Of a stretch of 64,000 nt of DNA, positions 10,427 through 22,555 are shown piece by piece (within the stretch, counting starts at the first letter, position 1; the number at the start of each line of letters is the position of its first letter). The DNA lies in contig JALGQZ010000002.1 in the NCBI GenBank assembly GCA_023105745.1, forward strand, positions 47,962,497 through 48,026,496, read 5' to 3'. Source of the stretch: Austropuccinia psidii (taxonomy: Eukaryota; Basidiomycota; Pucciniomycetes; Pucciniales; Sphaerophragmiaceae). The translations under genes and the position numbers were made by a program. The notes beneath the pieces are model-generated. The model was given only the letters and a program-made list of their open reading frames with translations, did no database searches and had not been told where the DNA came from.

Positions 10427-11282
10427 ATTAGAGAATAATAAAGAAGATTCACAACAAGAATCAAGAAAGATCTCATAAAATGATTCAGATATATATTAAT
10501 AGACATTAAAAGAAATCTGCTCATTTTATGGATTTTGAATTTCTTACCAAAATAATTGGAAAAAATTATTAAAAAATGAGGCTATTTATTAGTATTCAAG
10601 ACAAGACTTCAAGCCCAACATTCACAAGATTTTGCAAAATGTACAAGTATCATGATTTTATTTCAATAGAAAAAAGGGGTGTTTATCTATTTTTATGCCC
10701 ATCAAATTGAAACAAAATAGAAAAATTCTGGGGAAGTGGGGGCCTAGTCACCTTAATTAATTTTATTTTTTTTAAAAAAATCAAAATCAAAATAAATATA
10801 TATCCTTGTCAGAAGATCTAATACAGCCAAATAAATAAAAAACAAGGAGAAATAAATAAAATATTCTCATAAAATGGAAATACATAGGAGAAACTCAATA
10901 ATAAGATTTCATAAAGACAATTACCAGAAAAAAAAACAAAAGACAACAAAATTCCTCTGGATAACAACTTACAGCCCCAAAAAGTTGGGCTTAGAAAGTC
11001 TTTCACAGGAAATAATCCATCCAGAAATTAGGTTTGTAATTCTCAACTCATTTTCAAGGCTGAGCATTCTCAATAAAAACAATTTTCTAAACATAAATGA
11101 GTTTTTCCAGAATAAAGGAACACAAAAATACCAATTTGCATCACAAGGATTTCTCAAGGCTGAAAATATGCTACCCTATTCCCAAAACTGACAGGTCTTT
11201 CAGCAGAATTACTGACAGAGGGTGGAATTGAACCTATTAAAAAGCTGGAACCAAAATGTAAAGTTGATTCACTCACCACTAC
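10427..11282. other. AT-rich stretch between the tryptophan-rich frame and the DNA transposon
   Basis: A polypurine-like run, ATTCTGGGGAAGTGGGGG, lies near 10725-10742 and resembles ATTCTGGGGACAG just before the 3' LTR of element A (22525). Otherwise I see AT-rich sequence and a short open frame at 10874-11191 with no recognisable content. Confidence 0.35.
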
Positions 11283-11288
11283 CACATC

Positions 11289-11352
11289 CAGAAAAAGGCT
11301 GACTTGACCTTGGGCAGGTCATGCTGTCCTGACCTTGTCCTAACTTTTAGTT
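11289..11352 (+). repeat. Left terminal inverted repeat of the 10.5-kb transposon
   Basis: It begins CAGAAAAAGGCTGACTTGAC, includes GGTCATGCTGTCCTGACC and ends TTTTAGTT. It pairs with 21766-21829 in reverse complement at 49 of 64 positions. It carries TGACC/GGTCA motifs like those in the 1.8-kb element. Confidence 0.75.
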
Positions 11353-11670
11353 CCATGTTAGATTTACTCAGAATAATTTCTGTATAGTATGTGTAATTTA
11401 CTTCTCAACAGCTTTTTTGTAAAGTGATATACAGTTTTACTATACATGTATGTCTCCTTTTATTTTAGTGCTTTGAAACAGTAGCCCACCATTGTTTGTA
11501 TAATGTAGAAGTTGCTGTATAATTCTCATTTAAATTTCCCTTTCTCCTAACTTCCCCCATTTTTTAATATATAATATAATACTAAAAACTCCAGTTCCCC
11601 TTTCAATCCATTTCTTATGTCTTTTCTTCCATATTTCTTATTAAATATTTCTTACTGCTAAAAGCTCATA

Positions 11671-13476
11671 ATGAGTTTTCAACCTGGCATCTCTTAAATT
11701 CTTGAAGAACAGGATGAATACATCAACCAACTAAAAACAGATGCAAAAAGCATGATTAAGAGGTTTTACTATTGCTTAACAAGGTTCTAAGCCTTGAAAT
11801 TTAACAAGGCCAAAATTCTCTGCCACTATCAAAAGCATCCAAGGTCAAAAACCATGAAAAGAAGTCGATCATCAAAAAAGTCTCCAAAGAATCCATGAAG
11901 AAGAATAAAAAGGAAAGGTCCAGGAACTCATTAAAAGGAATTAAGCTCCACACCTAAGCATAGTGTATCAGAAACTTTACAGACACCCAAACCAAATCCA
12001 AATCAGCTCATTCTGAACCAAACACCTCAGGGATTTAGCCCAATTAAAGTGAGTTTTTTTTCATAATACTGTCTCACAAATATAAAATATGAGAGGGAAG
12101 TTCTGATTTTGTTTCACTTTACTGTTAGGATTGATTCTTTTGCGCACATACAAATAAAGTGGAGGCTTATTTATGAGAGGTCAATCCCAGTACTACCTGA
12201 TCCTGCTCTACTTCAAGAATTTTGTAATTGTTTCAATGATGTTGGAGAAATACAACTAGCTGCACAGAGTAAGAACTCCCTTAATTTTATACCCAAAGAA
12301 GATGTTATTACTCTCAAAGACACTAAACCAGGTAGAAAGAAGGTTGGAAAAGCAATTTCCAATGTGCAGGAATTCTTTATCTTATATATAAAGGCATTAA
12401 TTGCCAAGCTTGGAATTTGTTGATGGGCCCCTGCTCTTTATCAACCTATTGATATGCTGTACAATGAAGCTATTCAAATCAGTGTAATCCAGACTTCATG
12501 ACAGGTGGCTGTTGGAGGTGCTTATAAATGCATAAACACCAAATTGTGTTTACTAAGAAAAATGGGCTTACTTGAAGTGATGTATAATTGCTTTGTAAAT
12601 TACTTAAAAACTGAAATATGGAAGAGGGAAACAAAACAAGGTGGGGTGTATCAGAAGGATTTGGAAAGGGGTATCATTTCAAAAAACAGAAAAAAGGCAA
12701 GTGGTCTGATCATTCCTGAAATTATGTTTGAGCCTGAAATTTCCTTTCATTTTGAAAGCTACAAAATAGTTTCTCAAAACTTCCCCAAGCAGTACCTGAG
12801 TATTTTGGAAGTCATTTATTCCCAAAGTGATAAAAAATTTATAGAAGATGTAGTTTATGTCATAAAAGCTCTACCTTACCATTCACAGAAGGCAACAAAA
12901 CTTATGCATAGGCTGGATTAAGGAATTGCAAAAGCCAAAGAAATTTAATTAAAAAAGTCACAGAAGAATTAACATGTAGCAATTGAAATTCCAAACCTCC
13001 CAGATTTTGGGCCAGCCCCAAAAAGATTACCCATTGCCTTTTATGACCCCAAATGGTACAATGACCTTACTCCAACTCAGAAAAATGTCTACAGTGACAC
13101 AATCAAACTGGCTTTCTTTCCCAATGCATTACAATTAATTCAGAGAGCTCATTATCCCAATGAAAAATTGGGAGAAAAAAGGTTTACTGAGAAGCATTGA
13201 GAGAAAGCAATGGAGCAATATGATCTTTACCATGAAATAACTTCAGAAGATGAAGATCATGAATCAAAATCTGATTTTCAATATATTGAGAGTGATTCAA
13301 GCAGTAATTATGGGAGCTTTTCAAGCAAAGACAGTAACATGGAGGAGATATCAGAAAACAGAAATACTTATCATGAAGATTAAATGATGGAAGAAGATTC
13401 AAAAATAGATACTTCTCAAATTTCTGGTACATCCATAAATGTAGGATATGGATACGACTTGGAAAACTGGGAATAA
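11671..13476 (+). pseudogene. Accessory gene of the transposon, copy 1 (rust multicopy family)
   Basis: The proposed start ATG at 11671 gives MSFQPGIS, comparable to the start of copy 2. Then come a short coiled-coil-like segment (EEQDEYINQLKTDAK) and a basic S/K/R tract. After an intron (12049-12128) follows a long domain in one frame: LPDPALLQEFC, KPGRKKVGK, EFFILYIKALIAKLGIC, GAYKCINTKLCLLRKMGLL, FPKQYLSILEVIYSQSD, YVIKALPYHS. The end holds FYDPKWYNDLTPTQKN and an acidic, serine-rich tail (SDSSSNYGSFSSKDS). Exon 2 has about six to eight stops and no frameshift that I see. It is clearly homologous to 42178-40895 on the minus strand. I recognise the family as multicopy in rusts but know no function. 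Its place opposite a Tnp2-like transposase suggests a TNPA-like partner that binds the element ends; that role is inferred. Confidence 0.7.
12049..12128 (+). other. Intron in accessory gene copy 1
   Basis: GTGAGT at 12049 opens an 80-base, T-rich stretch ending TTTACTGTTAG at 12128. The homologous gene at 40.9-42.2 kb has a GTAAGT...TGCAG intron at the same place, a few residues before the shared S/A-H-I motif. Confidence 0.65.
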
Positions 13477-13479
13477 AAA

Positions 13480-13999
13480 TACGTTTTGACTCCTATCAAC
13501 ATAGAATATTCACATTTACTTTCTGACAGACTTAAGAAGCTTTTTTTTCTTGTTTATTATGATATAGACTCTTTTTTGTCATGGAGAGGCTGTAAATAGT
13601 GTGAGACTATACCTCAATGGTAAATGCTCATTGAAAAGTCTACCAATTGATATATAGATTATATGTGAGATATTGACTTATCTGTCAAATACTGAATTCC
13701 AATTTTATTGGAAATTAAAACAAAATATCTGAGCTTAGCTTTCTTGAAAAACACCTCTGATTTTAATATTTTATAGAATAAATCTCACAAATTGTTTTCT
13801 TGCAGTTTGCTTTAAGTGTGCAAATCATTTCTTTTCACTGGTATAAAACTTTGAAAATAAATTGGCGCAGATTTTGTTTTTGAAAAAGTGTCAGTCATGG
13901 TTTTTTGGAAAAAATCTAAAGGATAATTCAGAATTATTTTGTTTTTCATGGAATTGAATAATTATAACTTTGAAATATTTTGTGAAATGTGTTGTAATT
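13480..13999. other. AT-rich 3' flank of the accessory gene
   Basis: I see no open frame of interest. A T-rich stretch and ATTGGCGCAG near 13861 are the only landmarks. It probably holds the 3' untranslated region and the start of the middle spacer. Confidence 0.3.
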
Positions 14000-16650
14000 A
14001 TTAATATTCAAAGCATTACACCAGCCATATTCATCTCAAAAAAACTCTTTCCAATTAGTAACTAATGATATAAGATTTTACCATTGAAATAATGTTGAAA
14101 TCATTATTAACATTATTGGAGGCTTCCAGTTAATCTAATTAAAACAAAAACATGACTATCATTAAGTTATTTTTTTATGATAACGGGAATTTTGATATTA
14201 AATGAAAGACTTGTGATTGGTGTATTGGAGATTTCATTTTTGATCCTAATTTCAGTATTATCATTCAAAAGGAACAGATATTTTATTTCCAAAATTATTA
14301 AAGCTCTACTAACAGAAGATAGATACGATTGTTATCACAGCTGTAGCTGTATTATTCAATTAAAGATCATTTTATATTATAATGAAGATAATTCTATGCT
14401 TATAAGTGTGGTATTTTTACTCTTCCCCTCACAATAACTTTCATTTTGATAATGAAAGATTAAATATTGAGATTGGTCCCTAAATAAGAAGAATCTTTCA
14501 TTTTCATAATGAAAAATTGATATTTTGAAAACAGATATGTTATCAACAACAAAATTGGATACCTCCATAACAACCATGTGATCATTCAGATATTTTAAGT
14601 CCTATTCTCAAGATAATATGAAGTGATACATAGTTTGATAATTAAAACTTACTTATTAAAATACTCATATTTGGAATATTTCAGTATTTAAAGTCATTGT
14701 CCAAAAATAATGGTAGTGTTAATATAGGGATAATGACAATTTATCCATTCAAATAATAAGTGGTCTTATTAGAATTATGTAAGGGTCTCTATTTACATAA
14801 GGAAATGTTTTTCTTCAAATTAAAGAAATTGATTATTATGATGAAAATTTTTGAGCTTTAAAACCGTCACATTTATTCTGTTAATGGAAAAAAAGTTTTT
14901 TTATATGAATAAATGTTAATGTGATAGTATAATTGTTATTACCATGGAAATTGAGTGTAAAAAAAACTCAATTTTTTCAGTGAGTATTACTTCAAAATAA
15001 AAAGGGGTATTATTGAAATGGTAAAATATTATTTGGAAAGAATAAAATTGTATTTACAATATTATCATGAAAATAGAAGAGTGCTATAATTTTCCTGGTG
15101 AATCAAAATACAACTAATAATATTGTAATAACAAAAGGGAAAGTCCTATTATTAGGATAATGAAAATTCTAACTGAAAAAAATACCCTCTTTATAATATG
15201 AAAAGAATGAAATTTTGTCTTGACCAAAATGAGAAATTTCCTATTATTAAGATAAAAAAATGTTTTCATTATTTAATGATATATTCTTCATTATGAAATT
15301 GAAAACTATTTTTTATTGGAAGAGATATTGAGTAAAAATTCTATTGATGTTGGTCTGATAAAAAGGTTACTTCCAGAAGAAAGAAATACTTTGATTAATA
15401 ATAAAATAATATGTTCACCATTAATGTGATTAAATTTCTATTTTTGAGAGAGCTAAATTTCTATGATTAAAAAATTATTTTGTTTAGTCAAAAAATTACA
15501 CCTCCAATTATTAAAGCGATATAGCTCAATTTTTTAAGAAGCTACATCTTCATAATTCAAAGAAGCTAACTTCCATTATTCAAATGATGGAATGCTCGCT
15601 ATAAAATAGATGAAACTTGTTTCTTAATAAATGAAGGTCCTATCCTTCTTAAAAGAAAATTTATATTTTCAACATAATAAAAATTTCACTATGAAAATAA
15701 AAACAATTTTATTTTCTCGATAAGAATATTTTAATGATTTCAATAGCAGAAATTCTGATATTTCAATATTAAAGATTTTATAATATCAATAATATATGAT
15801 TTATTATTTCAACTTTGTCCATTTGATCATTTCAATAATAAAGATATTCTTCTTCCAAGATAAAATTGTGATTATTACAACACTGATAATTTTATAGTTC
15901 AAAAATAATAAGCTCATTATGTCAATAATAGCCTCTTATTTTAATACTAGCAATTACACCATTTAAATTATACCCAAATCTATATTTCAATAATAAGAAA
16001 TATATTATTTCAATCATGGAATATTTATCATTCAAGTGAAAATATATTAATTATTCATATAATAAAGCTTCTATTAACCAAATGGTAGCAATGTGAAATT
16101 CTTAAGAAAGAAATCCACATTAATTCAATAATGAGAGAAATATTAGGTAAATTATCAAGATTTCTTTACTGGGATAGTAACTATATAGTTATTGAATAAT
16201 TATTAAGTAAATAAAATGGTAATCTATGGAATGGTATTTTCATTATTGAAGGAATGACCTCATTAATAATTTTATTCCATAAACAATAAAAAAACATTTT
16301 CATAAATAAGATCAATGTTGATATGTAAATTAGAGAAATCCTATCATATCAATTATTCCAAAACTATTATCTCAAGGATAAAAAGTTTTGTAAAAAATGA
16401 TATATATATATTAATCCAGGAGGAGATATTCATTAGGTATATTATATAAGCTTCATAATTTAAAGTATGGTAGATTTTATTATAATCATAGTGATAAACT
16501 TTCTGCTATGAAATTTTTAAGATAATTATGTTTCTAATCAGAAAATTGGTCTTAGTCAAGTAATTATAATTCTTTCATTCTTAATCTTGCTTTCATTTAG
16601 ATGAAAATATATAAAATTGTAATAATAAATATCTTCATTTTAAAAAAAAT
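14000..16650. repeat. Long field of degenerate short repeats between the two transposon genes
   Basis: Variants of TTTCATTWTSATAATGAAA (14442, 14497), ATTATTTCAATAATAAAG and AATAATRAAA recur irregularly through about 2.6 kb on both strands. Many copies are small near-palindromes, joined by 10-20 bases of variable sequence. The sequence is extremely AT-rich with no durable open frame. It may be a decayed minisatellite or simply low-complexity spacer. Confidence 0.4.
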
Positions 16651-17265
16651 CATTGGCATAATAAAGTAGCTGGTATTGATATGATGGGGATTAAACGATT
16701 ACTCACAAAATAGTCAAGAATTGAATAATATTAATCCCGGTATTTTCCCATTAATTTCTCCAAATACATTCCAAATTTATCAAATTTTCTCATTAAAATA
16801 GAATTTAATCAAAATATTTTATCATAAATCAGAGAATGACAAATTTATTATTATCAAAATATACACATTGCTATTTTGAAATTCAATTTAAGAAATAATA
16901 CATAAACTCTGAGACTTGGAATAAAACAAAGCCAACACTCCATCTTATTAGTGTCATATTACACATAATGGATTTTTTTCTTAAAAGTAAATTTTTGAAA
17001 GTTACTTTCAAAACTTGATTTGAAAATTATTTGATACAAATAAGTTATCAAAAACCAAAAAAAAGAGATCAAAGAACATAGAAAGATACACCCATGAACT
17101 GAAATGAATTGTATAGCACATCATTGATCAATGAAAAAGAAAAAACAACAACTATGTTTTCATTTCATAATGAAGAAAGATATTATTTATTAATCTGTGA
17201 GTTTGAAGTCCAAAAAGCTCTCTGATTGCTTGAAAAAGGAGTTTTGGATTTTTGATTACTAGAGT

Positions 17266-19700
17266 TCATTCTTGTAGGTAATGATATTCTGCAAGCCCAA
17301 TTATTTTTTCTATTTTTATGAAATCAAACAGCCCATTACTTACAGCTTGAAAAATATCCAATCTGTGAAGTAATTCCTCCATTGGCTCAAAATTGCTTTC
17401 TCTTAGTTCGGGCCTGGTAAGAATATTGACAACAAGTAATTGACCATTGTAAAGTTTACTCTTAGCCAAGTGATCAATATGAATTACTTCTCCAAAATTT
17501 GTTTCATTTTCATTTCAAAAGGAAATAAATCTTTTTGGACAAGATTTTGATGCTTTCAAACCAAGCTTCCATGAAACAGATTTCAACTGAATTGCCAAAT
17601 TTTCTAAAAACAATTCATTTTTTGGTTGTGGTAGCTCTTCATAAGCCTGCAGGTGTGGTTTAGTTGATTTTATTTGAATTAAAAGGCTTTTTTATTTATA
17701 ATTTATTAGCTCAAATGAGCTTTTTGGTGTTACTTTATTTTTTGGGGTTTTCTGATGGTTCAGCTTCAAGTATCTGCAACTGGAAATTTTTTTTCATTAA
17801 TTTTGCTTCCATGGTACCTGGTTATACCCAAGAATAATTAATAGATTTTTGAATATTCAACACACCAAAGATGAATAACAGGCTTTCCAATAAAATTATT
17901 TGTTTTGAAATTTTGCAAAGTCCCAACAAGACACTCACCAGAAAACTCAAAAAATCCCATTGGAGGACCGCGTTAGTTTATATGATCTGGTATATGCATT
18001 GCATAGTGGTGGTTTGGATTGATTTTGATATTTTGAAATGGCTGAAAAGATTTTATTTTATATGTTTCATGAGTTTCTTGAAGCTGAAAACTTTACTCTT
18101 TGCTCACAGACTTTCTTCTCACAATATTTGTACAGTGTAAAAGTGCCCATAAGCTGATCATAAAGGTTTTTAAGTTGTAATTAACTTCATTTTGAGAACT
18201 CCAAAAGACATTGAGAGCTGAAAGGGGAATGTACAAATTGTATAAGGAATTCCATTGACTAGATTTCAGCTTACCACTTTGAGATTCACCCAATGCTTAT
18301 GGCAATCTTGTAACAACTTTTGGGACAACAACCTCATGAATATTCAAAAGAGATCTCTTATTGTTGTAAGCTGATATAAATAATTTTTGTAATTTAATTT
18401 GGGACTCACATATTTCCATGTAATATGATTCTGAGTCTGAATCATTGTGTTGTGTTTCAGATTTTCAGTCAAATCCCCATTAGTACCTGAAGTGATGCTG
18501 AAGGATTCCCTTGAACCAGTTATTCATGAAACAAAGTGTGACATTCAAGAATTTATTCCAATAAGGAGGCCAGTTTAATTCTGACCAATGGACACCAGTT
18601 CTTTTTGCTAGAGTTTCCTTCTTTGTTTTTGATTTGAGCTCATAGTAATGGTATGATATATCATGAACACCTTGGAAATTTGGGAGTCTTCCTAGCTTCA
18701 ATTATTCTTTCTTTATTCCTTGAGCTTCAAACCACATTCAAAATATTTGTTCTGAGTGTGAAGTTAATCCTGAAGCTTTTTAGGTGGCAAAAAACTTTGT
18801 GCCTTCTAGGATGTTTTGGTGTGTGGATTATAGAACCTTTATTCGATTCAAGTAGATCTTTTACAAGAGGACCCAGTATATTTCTCTCAGTAAGAATTTT
18901 TTGGCTTCTTGGGTCCAGGGATAATTCCAGAGATAAATGTGTACTTTGTTTGGTAGCATAGCGATGGTAAAAAGCTTAGGCAGTTGAGGGCTATTACTCC
19001 CATTGACAGTTGGAACTCAGAAAGTTAGTTTTGAAGTGGATTAAACCAATAAATGAAGAGACTTAAACCTAAAACTAAGTGGAAATTGGTGTTTTCTTCT
19101 GGAAAAATTGCCTGCCACATGGAAACTTGGGTAATATCAAAAATTGGCTGAGGCGTTCAAGAGTCCAATTGTCTATTATCTCTTCAACCCCTGAAACATT
19201 CAAAAACTATTGCATCCAGTATTCGAATCTCTGGGTAAAAGAATTTGATTTGGGTATTCTTGGTTGTAGCTGGCTAGGTTGAAGAATCTGACAATGCTTC
19301 CATTCATGAGCGGGGGCTTGGTGTTCTTTGGTAAAGATCTTGAATTTGGGCTCTTGTATGTTTCAATGAGAATTTAATAGTTATACTCCAAATATTGGGG
19401 TAGTGGAGAAAAGCTGATAGCCAAATTCTCCTGGATTTATCTTCCCATTTTAAAGTGAAAAACATTCAGAACAGTATATGTATCTCTCAAATGTGAGATT
19501 GATGTGGAGCCTTTTGATAATCATACAAATGTCACAAGGTATTTATTTGGTGATGGTATATTGAAGATTATTTATTTTTAGCAAAACCTCCATTTTTTTT
19601 ACAACTTCATCTATTGATTGCTGACAATTATTTTTTATGAGGCCACATTCCAAATACAGCCAAAAAATATACACTAGTATCAAATCTAATACATAAGTGA
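17266..19700 (-). pseudogene. Plavaka/Tnp2-type transposase remnant
   Basis: Read on the minus strand, the order of recognisable blocks is: NFHLVLGLSL..YWFNPLQ and MGVIALNCLSFLP (about 19090-18960); SGIIPGPKKP (18931-18902); LPNFQGVHDISYH, RTGVHWSELNWPPYWN and MNNWFKGILQHHFRY (18690-18480); NPNHHYAMHIPDHI with GPPMGFFEFSGECLVGTLQ (about 18020-17910); then a C-terminal part ending YNGQLLVV...FDFIKIEKIIGLAEYHYL (17470-17266). The SGIIPGP motif, the MHNW...ILQHHFRY segment and the HHxALHIPD block are typical of fungal transposases related to EnSpm/CACTA Tnp2 (PF02992-like). Stops and frame changes occur throughout. It faces the accessory gene, as in two-gene CACTA elements. Confidence 0.7.
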
Positions 19701-21765
19701 AATCGAGTTAAATACTTTAATTGGTTTTATCTTATTTATAAGTAGAGAAAAAAGGACCAATAATCCAAAGCTCTGTCATAGAATCCTGTTCAACATCAGA
19801 TTCATCTTCTGTTACATCCTCTTTTCTTTTTTAATAGAGTGAGCTTCTTTTTTTGTTTAGAGAAATATTAGGAAAAAGCCTTGAATTGTTGTCTGGGAAG
19901 CTTCATTTCGGAAATTTTTCCAATTTCTATTTCTTGTGCTACAATGGAAAAGAAGACTTTTTTGGATATTTCTGTCAGTTGTGATAATTTTTTACTGGGA
20001 GCAAGATGAACAAGTGCATAAGCATAGTGCCATACTTGAAAAAATTAACAAGCTAAAGAAGAAATAATCTTTTGGTTTTTGAGTGCAATGATGAAGTTAA
20101 AAAGAAAGACAATTTTAATTTGTTTTGCCATTAACAATTTGTTCACTTTTGATAAAGGGAAGAATCATCTGTTTTCTATTAAGTTCAAATTCAAAAATTT
20201 TACAAATAAAATACAAATAAGTGTTCAGAATAGTTATGCCTTTATTATAAAAATAAATCAAGAAAAGACTCATGATTTGGTCTTAATAATTTTAATTCAA
20301 TAGCCTAACTTGAACATGGAAAAGAGATAAGAATCTTGGGCACAATTTCACAGCTGATGATATCAGAGTATGTCAATAGGACTTTAATGTGTGATGATTG
20401 ACTTCTATATTTATTTTAAACCAGCTCTTTATGCTTAATTCCTTTCTTACAATCATAACTTTGATATGAAAGCTAAAGGTAAGCTTCTCACATTTCTCTT
20501 TGTTTTCATGTATTCGAAAAACAATCTTTCACTTCATTGATTAAAACTATATGCCTGAGAATCTCATCTTAGTCATCAAAGGGAGTCAAAAGCAAGAATT
20601 AAAACTCAAAAACCATTTCACAACAAGAACCAAAAAAATTCACCTTTAGAAATAGACATTAACTTTGCTCCTGAAAACTGAAAGATTATAGCACTAGCTG
20701 CAGATTTTGGCATGAGTTCTTAACCTTTTTAAGTCCTTTTTAAATTTTCATCATATTTCTTGCACATTTTCCCCTCAAAATAGCCATTCAGAAACCTTTT
20801 TCCCCTCTCAATCCACTATATCCCCCTCCTTGATAACACAAATGATATTCAAAATATCATTCCTCTATCTAATAGCTTACATCACCTTTCTTTTTCACCA
20901 TTTTGTGGTCCATCATATCTTAGTTTTCTACTTACTATCTGCTATTATCTACAAGATATCATATATTTTCCATTCAATATCACTTTTTTGGCATTTGATT
21001 GTGTTTCTTTATCTCTTAAAATTGAATAATCACATATATATAAATTTTTATTTCATTATATTACTTAAAAAAATCTATTAATTCAGAAGAGGAAAAACTC
21101 AACTACCAAAACTCACATTCAAATTTAACTAACCATTTTTTTGAAATGACATGTGGGCCAGAAAAAGAAAGTTCCAATCACAAGCTTCAATTTCAAAGAA
21201 GGGTCAAGTGATTCAAAGAGCTTATGGCCAAATTGAAAGCATTAAAGCAAACAGATCAAGACAAAAATAGATTAGTTCATGTCTCTTCCATTTATCTTGA
21301 CATGGCTTTTTTAATAACCTGTGTAATACTTGTTTACATGATGAATAGTCTTCAGATATATGAAAAAAATGAACTCTAATTTTTTAGTTATATGGGAGTT
21401 CTGGTACCAAATTGTTACATTTCCAAAGATTGTTGTTGAGAAAGACCTTATTGGATTAAAGCAAATTTTCTTTAACTTCATAGGAAGACCATTTCCACTT
21501 GATTTCATCTTTGAAAATTTAGTGAATATACTTAAGGCAAAAAATGTTGTATTAGTGGTAGTAGGACATTAATGCATTTTATCTGGGTCACCCATCAAAT
21601 ATTTGGAGGATTTTTATTAAAGAAATTTTCTATTATTGTAAAGAATTGGAAATAAATGCATGTACTATTAGAAAGTTCTTACAGTACTGGTACAATGCAT
21701 CAAGAAACATAAAAAAAATAAACAATAATGAAGAGAACTAAGAACTCTGTGGCTGAGGTGAGGTT
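19701..21765. other. Transposase upstream region and spacer to the right inverted repeat
   Basis: On the minus strand near 19750-19830 an acidic segment (DVTEDESDVEQDS, ELWIIGP) may be the transposase N-terminus. The rest, including overlapping open frames at 20079-20303 and 21311-21572, gives no recognisable protein. The sequence is AT-rich. Confidence 0.3.
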
Positions 21766-21829
21766 AACTAAGAGCCAGGACTAGGTCAGGACAGAGTGAC
21801 CTTATCCAGATCAGGTAAGCCTTTAACTG
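21766..21829 (-). repeat. Right terminal inverted repeat of the 10.5-kb transposon
   Basis: Its reverse complement begins CAGTTAAAGGCTTACCTGAT and contains GGTCACTCTGTCCTGACC, matching the left repeat at 49 of 64 positions. The inner limit is AACTAAGAGCC at 21766. Confidence 0.75.
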
Positions 21830-22026
21830 ATAAAATAGATCTTCACATCAAAAACCCATTCTGCAAATTTTAAAATTTTATCCAAAAAAAACTTCACCAT
21901 AAAAAATAAAAAAATTTCAACTTAAAAAAATATAATTTTAAGCTTAAAAAAAAACCAAATTTCCAAAATAAAAAAAACAAAAAAAATTTCAATATGAATA
22001 AAAGGGCTTTTCTTTAAAAAGGTTAT

Positions 22027-22226
22027 TCCTTGTATGACTTGACACTACAGAGTAGCACCCAGATGGGCGATATTAGTCCTTGTATGACTTTAAGCTGCAG
22101 GGTAGCAGCCATAAGGCTAAAATTAGTCCTTGTATGACTTTAAACTATAGGGTAGAACCCTTAAGGCTAAAATTAGTCCTTGTATGACTTTAAACTCCAG
22201 GGTAGCAACCTTAAGGCTAAAGTGGG
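22027..22226 (+). repeat. Exact 50-bp tandem repeat, four units
   Basis: TCCTTGTATGACTT recurs at 22027, 22077, 22127 and 22177, always 50 bases apart. Each is followed by variants of AAACTRYAGGGTAGMACCC and TTAAGGCTAAAATTAG. Unit 1 is the most diverged. It lies in the 3' internal part of gypsy element A, between the DNA transposon and the polypurine tract. Confidence 0.9.
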
Positions 22227-22544
22227 TTCCAGACAGGAAAATAATAATGAATATATCATTAAAAAACAAGAAAAGTGAATAATAGAAAGATGAAGAGCTC
22301 AAACTGAAGGAGATCGAACTAATAAAGAGTATTTTTAAACAATAAAAGCATTAATATTAATCAGATTTGTCCTCAAGGTCCTTGCAAAACTTGAAGCTAA
22401 AACCTAAATTTAACTATAAACAAGGATCTCACGAACAAAGTGAAGTCAAATATTCAATCTTAGAGGAAGAAAGAATTGAAAACCATACAGACTCTCATTA
22501 AAAATGGGAAGCTTTAAGCTGGAATTCTGGGGACAGCATTAAAT
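22227..22544 (+). other. 3' internal non-coding part of gypsy element A
   Basis: A-rich sequence with no durable open frame runs from the 50-bp array to the polypurine tract. I see no gene. Confidence 0.35.
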
Positions 22545-22555
22545 GGAGAGGGAGA
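22545..22555 (+). other. Polypurine tract of gypsy element A
   Basis: GGAGAGGGAGA lies directly before TGTGGTATTTC, the proposed first bases of the 3' LTR. This is the expected position of the plus-strand priming tract. Confidence 0.55.

Larger units (their letters stand above)
11289..21829. mobile_element. ~10.5-kb inverted-repeat DNA transposon, Plavaka/CACTA-like
   Basis: Inverted repeats of 64 bases (11289-11352 and 21766-21829) match at 49 positions without gaps. Between them are a plus-strand accessory gene (11671-13476) and a minus-strand transposase remnant (about 19700-17266) with motifs of the fungal Plavaka/Tnp2 group. The left end may begin 6 bases earlier, at CAC (11283), by comparison with the 1.8-kb element at 40741. 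A clean target duplication was not found (TAC and TAG at the extended ends). The element is inserted in gypsy element A. Both genes have stops, so it is inactive. Confidence 0.65.

Noticed and set aside
10725..10742. Polypurine run as the end of gypsy A at 10.74 kb
   Set aside because: No LTR start follows it. The better polypurine tract and LTR start are at 22545-22556. It is kept only as a note in the spacer entry.
21311..21572. Overlapping open frames on both strands near the right inverted repeat
   Set aside because: Each is 65-70 codons, neither resembles a family, and overlap on both strands is common in AT-rich DNA here.
22027..22226. Possible CRISPR-like array
   Set aside because: The 50-base units are contiguous, with no unique spacers between conserved repeats, and the context is a eukaryotic retrotransposon.
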